From CAIRDP01 sp037138335 (GTDB taxonomy: Bacteria > Bacteroidota > Bacteroidia > Bacteroidales > FEN-979), in the NCBI GenBank assembly GCA_037138335.1, contig JBAXIO010000022.1, positions 1 through 53,733 on the forward strand: a stretch of 53,733 nucleotides of DNA. Direction: 5' to 3'. The translations under genes and the position numbers were made by a program. This document shows positions 50,841-53,733 of the stretch, piece by piece (position 1 is the stretch's first letter; the number at the start of each line of letters is the position of its first letter). Under the pieces are notes generated by a model that did no database searches, was not told the DNA's origin, and saw only the letters and a program-made list of their open reading frames with translations.

Positions 50841-51302
50841 ATGGTAAAGACAAAAAACCAGATCAATGAAATCGATGTATATGAAATAAAATGTCCACAT
50901 TGTTACACAATTCATGAAGGACGATTTGCTTATCCTTCATTTGTTGGAGCAGATGGCAGATATTGTAATAAATGTCCGAATCTGAAAATATGGACAGAGG
51001 ATGATCCACGTGGTTTAGACTCCTGTGAATGCGGAGGGTTATTTAATTCATATATTCTTTTTTGTCCGGTGTGCAGGAAGTCAATCGAAAATGCCGAAAA
51101 GCAGTTGGCCATACAATTTTATATAGTTCAACCATGCCTGGATCCTGACAATCCCTCTGAAAATGAAATAGATTCATGGTATAAGGAAAGAAAGAATGTG
51201 AAATTTTTTACTGGAACAGAATTATTCATACAACTATCCAGGTTATATACATTCGATGAAGAATCACATACCTGGAAATATTTTGAGAAGTTTCAAATCT
51301 GA
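50841..51302 (+). CDS. Zn-ribbon-like protein, unknown function
   Basis: A 153-residue protein with four CxxC-type pairs: KCPHCYT, YCNKCPN, CECGG and FCPVC (about residues 18-80). This suggests one or two structural zinc ribbons in the N-terminal half. The C-terminal half is acidic and aromatic (WYKERKNVKFFTGTELFIQL). I do not recognise the family. The open frame begins with TTG at 50826; I prefer the ATG at 50841 (MVKTKNQINEID). It is the first gene after a good promoter and has the same strand as the unknown gene and two metallophosphoesterases downstream, so an operon is plausible. Confidence 0.6.
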   Translation: MVKTKNQINEIDVYEIKCPHCYTIHEGRFAYPSFVGADGRYCNKCPNLKIWTEDDPRGLDSCECGGLFNSYILFCPVCRKSIENAEKQLAIQFYIVQPCLDPDNPSENEIDSWYKERKNVKFFTGTELFIQLSRLYTFDEESHTWKYFEKFQI

Positions 51303-51370
51303 AGGCAGAATCATCAAACTCCTTTTTTAAAAAATCTTTTAAATAAATTCGTATAGAAAACTTCTGCAAA

Positions 51371-51874
51371 ATGGACTTATTTGATTTAAAGTTAGATGAA
51401 CTAAAGCTGAGAGTCAAAGTGATTGCCGAAGAACTTGAATCAAATGAAATCTCCAAAGTTGATGAATTCATAGTGAATGGGTTTTCATACAAGCTATATT
51501 TTACAAAGACATTTTTCAGAAACTGTAAAAAGAATAAAATTTGGAATACCCCAGGTTTTCTTACCGCTCTTAAGAATACCAAATATGGCTTTAATCGGGA
51601 AACACCAAGGTCCATCGGCGGCAAAGACGGAATTTTTGTTTTAGACAGGTATCATAAACCTAAAAATTCCATGCAACACAAGATATTTGACAGATTAATT
51701 GATAATCCTGATTCGAAACTTAAATTTTACCTGAGATCTCTTGGGTTACCTATAACAAATACGATTGCAATACGGATTGTATCTCATCACCTAAGACTAC
51801 TTGGAATTCTGGTAGAAAAAGATTCCATTTATAATTTGGTCTTACTGGATTGCGACAATGAGAAAGAGAAATAA
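51371..51874 (+). CDS. Protein of unknown function
   Basis: A 167-residue soluble protein with basic, lysine-rich composition (KKNKIWNTPGFLTALKNTKY, YHKPKNSMQHKIFDRL). There is no signal peptide, helix or recognisable motif. The start ATG at 51371 is followed by an amphipathic opening (MDLFDLKLDELKLRVK). It lies between the Zn-ribbon-like gene and the first metallophosphoesterase, with gaps of 68 and 44 nt. A common transcript with them is the only functional hint. Codon use is AT-rich, like its neighbours. Confidence 0.5.
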   Translation: MDLFDLKLDELKLRVKVIAEELESNEISKVDEFIVNGFSYKLYFTKTFFRNCKKNKIWNTPGFLTALKNTKYGFNRETPRSIGGKDGIFVLDRYHKPKNSMQHKIFDRLIDNPDSKLKFYLRSLGLPITNTIAIRIVSHHLRLLGILVEKDSIYNLVLLDCDNEKEK

Positions 51875-51918
51875 CACAAATAAGTAATGAAGAAATTAAC
51901 AAAGATGAGTAACGAATT

Positions 51919-52662
51919 ATGAAAATAGCGATTTTCGCCGATCTGCATGGTAAAATATTATTGTCGTATATTTTGGTTGATTTGTATCAAAAAAAGACAG
52001 GCAAGAATATTGACTTGATTTTGCAATGCGGAGATCTTGGATTATTTCCAAACATTGAAAAATTAGATAAAGCCACCCTAAAGCATGCAAAATATGATCG
52101 GGATGAATTTGGATTCTCTGAAGATTTCATCAAAGTTAATCCTGAAATGCAATCATTTTTAGAAAAACTGAATTTACAGATGATATGTGTCCGCGGGAAC
52201 CACGAAGATCATGACTTTTTAAATGAATTGGAAAATGAATTTAAGGAGGCTACAAGATTTCCGGTCGATGTTTATAAAAAGGTTTTCATTTGCAAGTCCG
52301 GGTGGGTGCAGGAATTTATGACAAAAAGCGAACATCTTACCTTCGTCGGAATTGGAAGGGTGGGTGATAGAAAAGGACGAAATGAAAAAAGATTTATACA
52401 GGTATATGAACGGCAACAGATAAAGAATCTGCTAAAAACAAAAGATTACTTTGATATTCTTATAACCCATGATAGGGATGATTCATCCCAGTTAGGTTTT
52501 GGCATGACCGAAATCAGGGAGGTTTTGGATAATGTTATTTTTCTTTATCACTTTTATGGCCATACAGGAGAACCATTTAACCAGGCCACTGTCAGCAATG
52601 GCATTACGAATTCAATAAAGATTAAGGAACTTGAATTTGATGATAATGGATTTCTTCCTTAG
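51919..52662 (+). CDS. Calcineurin-like metallophosphoesterase
   Basis: A 247-residue phosphoesterase with the full metal-site set: D8 and H10 in FADLHGK, GDLG (D39), GNHEDHDF, ITHDRDD and the final YGHTGE. The family hydrolyses phosphomono- or diesters using two metal ions. It has an unusual insert after GDLG (FPNIEKLDKATLKHAKYDRD, then EFGFSEDF) that is shared with the next gene, so the two are paralogues of one subfamily. Cytoplasmic (no signal). The substrate is unknown (nucleotide, RNA or phosphoprotein are all possible). The stop is 119 nt before the ATG of the paralogue. Confidence 0.88.
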   Translation: MKIAIFADLHGKILLSYILVDLYQKKTGKNIDLILQCGDLGLFPNIEKLDKATLKHAKYDRDEFGFSEDFIKVNPEMQSFLEKLNLQMICVRGNHEDHDFLNELENEFKEATRFPVDVYKKVFICKSGWVQEFMTKSEHLTFVGIGRVGDRKGRNEKRFIQVYERQQIKNLLKTKDYFDILITHDRDDSSQLGFGMTEIREVLDNVIFLYHFYGHTGEPFNQATVSNGITNSIKIKELEFDDNGFLP

Positions 52663-52781
52663 GGATGCATGGTGGTTCTCGAGAAAAAAGATAAAGAAGA
52701 GTTCGGTATTGAACTAGTAGAACAAAGGATTACAAATTTGATAACGAAAAGCAATTGGAGAAACTACCAAATAAGCAATTG

Positions 52782-53654
52782 ATGTCAAAGGAATATGTTG
52801 CGATACTAGGTGATCTTCATGGTCATATCACCCTTGCCTACCGACTCCTGAAACGATATGAAGTTGAGAGCGGGAACACTCTTGCGGCCATTTTTCAGGT
52901 AGGTGATTTTGGAGCGTTTCCTCCTCCTTACAAGGTTGATGAAGCGACTATGCGATTCTGGGAAAAAGACCCTGATGAATTGAGCTTTATAGATTATTAT
53001 CATGGATCCAAAGAAGCAGATGAGATTTTGGGTGTAAATTCATTACCAGAGAGACAGATAAAAGCTAACCTCTTTTTCATTAAGGGGAACCATGAAGATT
53101 TTGAATTCTTGAACAGCCTGCCTCAGTCTGATAGCGCACCTGCTTCTATCGATTTTTATAATAAAATATTTTTTCTTGCGAATGGAAGTATTAACACTTT
53201 TTCTATTGGTAATCATAAACTTCATGTGGCAAGTTTGGGTGGAGTTTCCTACAATAACCAGCATTGGGAGACCTCAAAGAACAAATATTATTCACATGCC
53301 GAGTACCGTCAATTATCCCAAAAGGGGAGTAATATAGATATTCTACTGACACATGATGTTCCATTTGGCTCATTATATGACGACGCTGGATCCAGGGATA
53401 TTCTTGAGTTTATTGAAGTAAAGAAACCTGTTCTTCATTTTTGTGGTCACTATCATGAAGTTGGACAACAACTTTCAGTTACAGGGAAAACACAATCTTA
53501 CGTTCTCAATGAAGTAAATTTTAAAAAACCTAGTAAACTCAATGAGGGTTGCATTGCAATTGTTGAGATAACTGATAATAAAGAATTTACGGTCGAAATA
53601 TTGAAACAGGATTGGATGAAGGAGTTTAAAAGAATTAATTACAGAGAACTTTAA
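52782..53654 (+). CDS. Calcineurin-like metallophosphoesterase, paralogue
   Basis: A 290-residue phosphoesterase with metal motifs LGDLHGH (about residues 8-13), VGDFGAFPP, IKGNHEDFEFL, LLTHDVPFG and HFCGHYHEVGQ. It shares the subfamily insert (KVDEATMRFWEKDPDELSFI) with its neighbour and is longer at the C-terminus, with an extra beta-rich segment. I use the ATG at 52782 (MSKEYVAILGDLHGH) rather than the TTG at 52755. Two different but related phosphoesterases in tandem suggest either a duplication with divergent substrates or a hetero-oligomer. The gene ends 32 nt before DNA resembling an IS21-type terminus. Confidence 0.88.
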   Translation: MSKEYVAILGDLHGHITLAYRLLKRYEVESGNTLAAIFQVGDFGAFPPPYKVDEATMRFWEKDPDELSFIDYYHGSKEADEILGVNSLPERQIKANLFFIKGNHEDFEFLNSLPQSDSAPASIDFYNKIFFLANGSINTFSIGNHKLHVASLGGVSYNNQHWETSKNKYYSHAEYRQLSQKGSNIDILLTHDVPFGSLYDDAGSRDILEFIEVKKPVLHFCGHYHEVGQQLSVTGKTQSYVLNEVNFKKPSKLNEGCIAIVEITDNKEFTVEILKQDWMKEFKRINYREL

Positions 53655-53686
53655 TGGAAATTAGATTATTTTGATAAATGGATAAA

Positions 53687-53733
53687 CCAGTTCATTTGAC
53701 CAGTCTCTGCCGATCCAAATTGACCACCCATTT
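53687..53733. mobile_element. Possible IS21-family terminus at the window edge
   Basis: On the reverse strand the sequence reads GGTGGTCAATTTGGATCGG (from 53729), then GACTGGTCAAATGAACTGG (to 53687). That gives two related TGGTCAA(A/T)T boxes about 30 nt apart. Repeated TGGTCAAT-type boxes remind me of the ends of IS21-type elements in Bacteroidota. The element itself would lie outside the window, so this is tentative. Confidence 0.35.

Noticed and set aside
1..53733. CRISPR array, tRNA or rRNA genes, integrase att sites
   Set aside because: No regularly spaced direct repeats with unique spacers, no cloverleaf and no rRNA-like stretch were seen on reading; the heptamer arrays are contiguous, not spaced.

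Overview
The window looks like chromosomal DNA of a Bacteroidota bacterium, most likely a Bacteroidales-type environmental lineage. Five secreted proteins end in a type IX secretion (T9SS) sorting domain. There is a carboxypeptidase-regulatory-domain TonB receptor paired with a DUF4249 lipoprotein, an ECF sigma/FecR pair, AraC regulators with seven-helix membrane halves, a LytS/LytTR pair, and several start regions carrying the Bacteroidota -7 promoter box TAnnTTTG instead of E. coli-type promoters. No tRNA or rRNA gene was seen.

Region 1 (0.1-15.4 kb, all minus strand): amidohydrolase, small membrane protein, esterase-TPR protein, quinone-oxidoreductase-like dehydrogenase, DUF4249 + TonB receptor, secreted PD40 propeller, DUF4932 metallopeptidase-like protein, second esterase-TPR paralogue, large two-propeller PD40 protein with T9SS tail, and two membrane AraC regulators at the upstream end. 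Region 2 (15.6-20 kb, minus): an ECF sigma factor and FecR anti-sigma factor flanked by two paralogous regulatory-domain proteins, one of which carries an STN signalling domain although it has no TonB barrel. Region 3 (20-27.3 kb): C1-like peptidase, GNAT, a PCP_red-domain protein, a T9SS protein, then a second membrane AraC + PD40/T9SS pair that repeats the Region 1 arrangement, with a near-identical promoter. Region 4 (27.5-36.98 kb): PLP enzyme, Yip1-like and methyltransferase membrane proteins, DUF6920 + amidase, an EF-hand-containing alpha/beta hydrolase lipoprotein, and the LytS/LytTR two-component pair.

Region 5 (37.2-46.1 kb): cysE preceded by what reads as a complete cysteine attenuator (Cys-rich 24-codon leader peptide, antiterminator, terminator) and followed by a 38-codon remnant of cysK in which the first 15 codons are joined in frame to the last codons. 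Then come a SET-domain protein, lipase lipoprotein, PLP decarboxylase, a T9SS protein of unknown function and a 14-repeat YCF48/BNR T9SS protein. Region 6 (46.3-50.5 kb) is a decayed defence island: Fic tail fragment, truncated pRiA4b ORF-3-like gene, DUF1016 nuclease with its core deleted, and a type I restriction HsdR gene broken by two in-frame TAG codons and at least two deletions. Region 7 (50.7-53.7 kb) appears AT-richer and holds a Zn-ribbon-like protein, an unknown protein and two tandem metallophosphoesterase paralogues. The right edge looks like an IS21-type element end.

The strongest candidates for something new are the cysteine attenuator with its vestigial cysK, the twice-repeated membrane-AraC/PD40 module with matching promoters, the STN protein without a barrel in the sigma/FecR locus, and degenerate heptanucleotide arrays at three distant places, one supplying the FecR start codon and one embedded in frame in hsdR.
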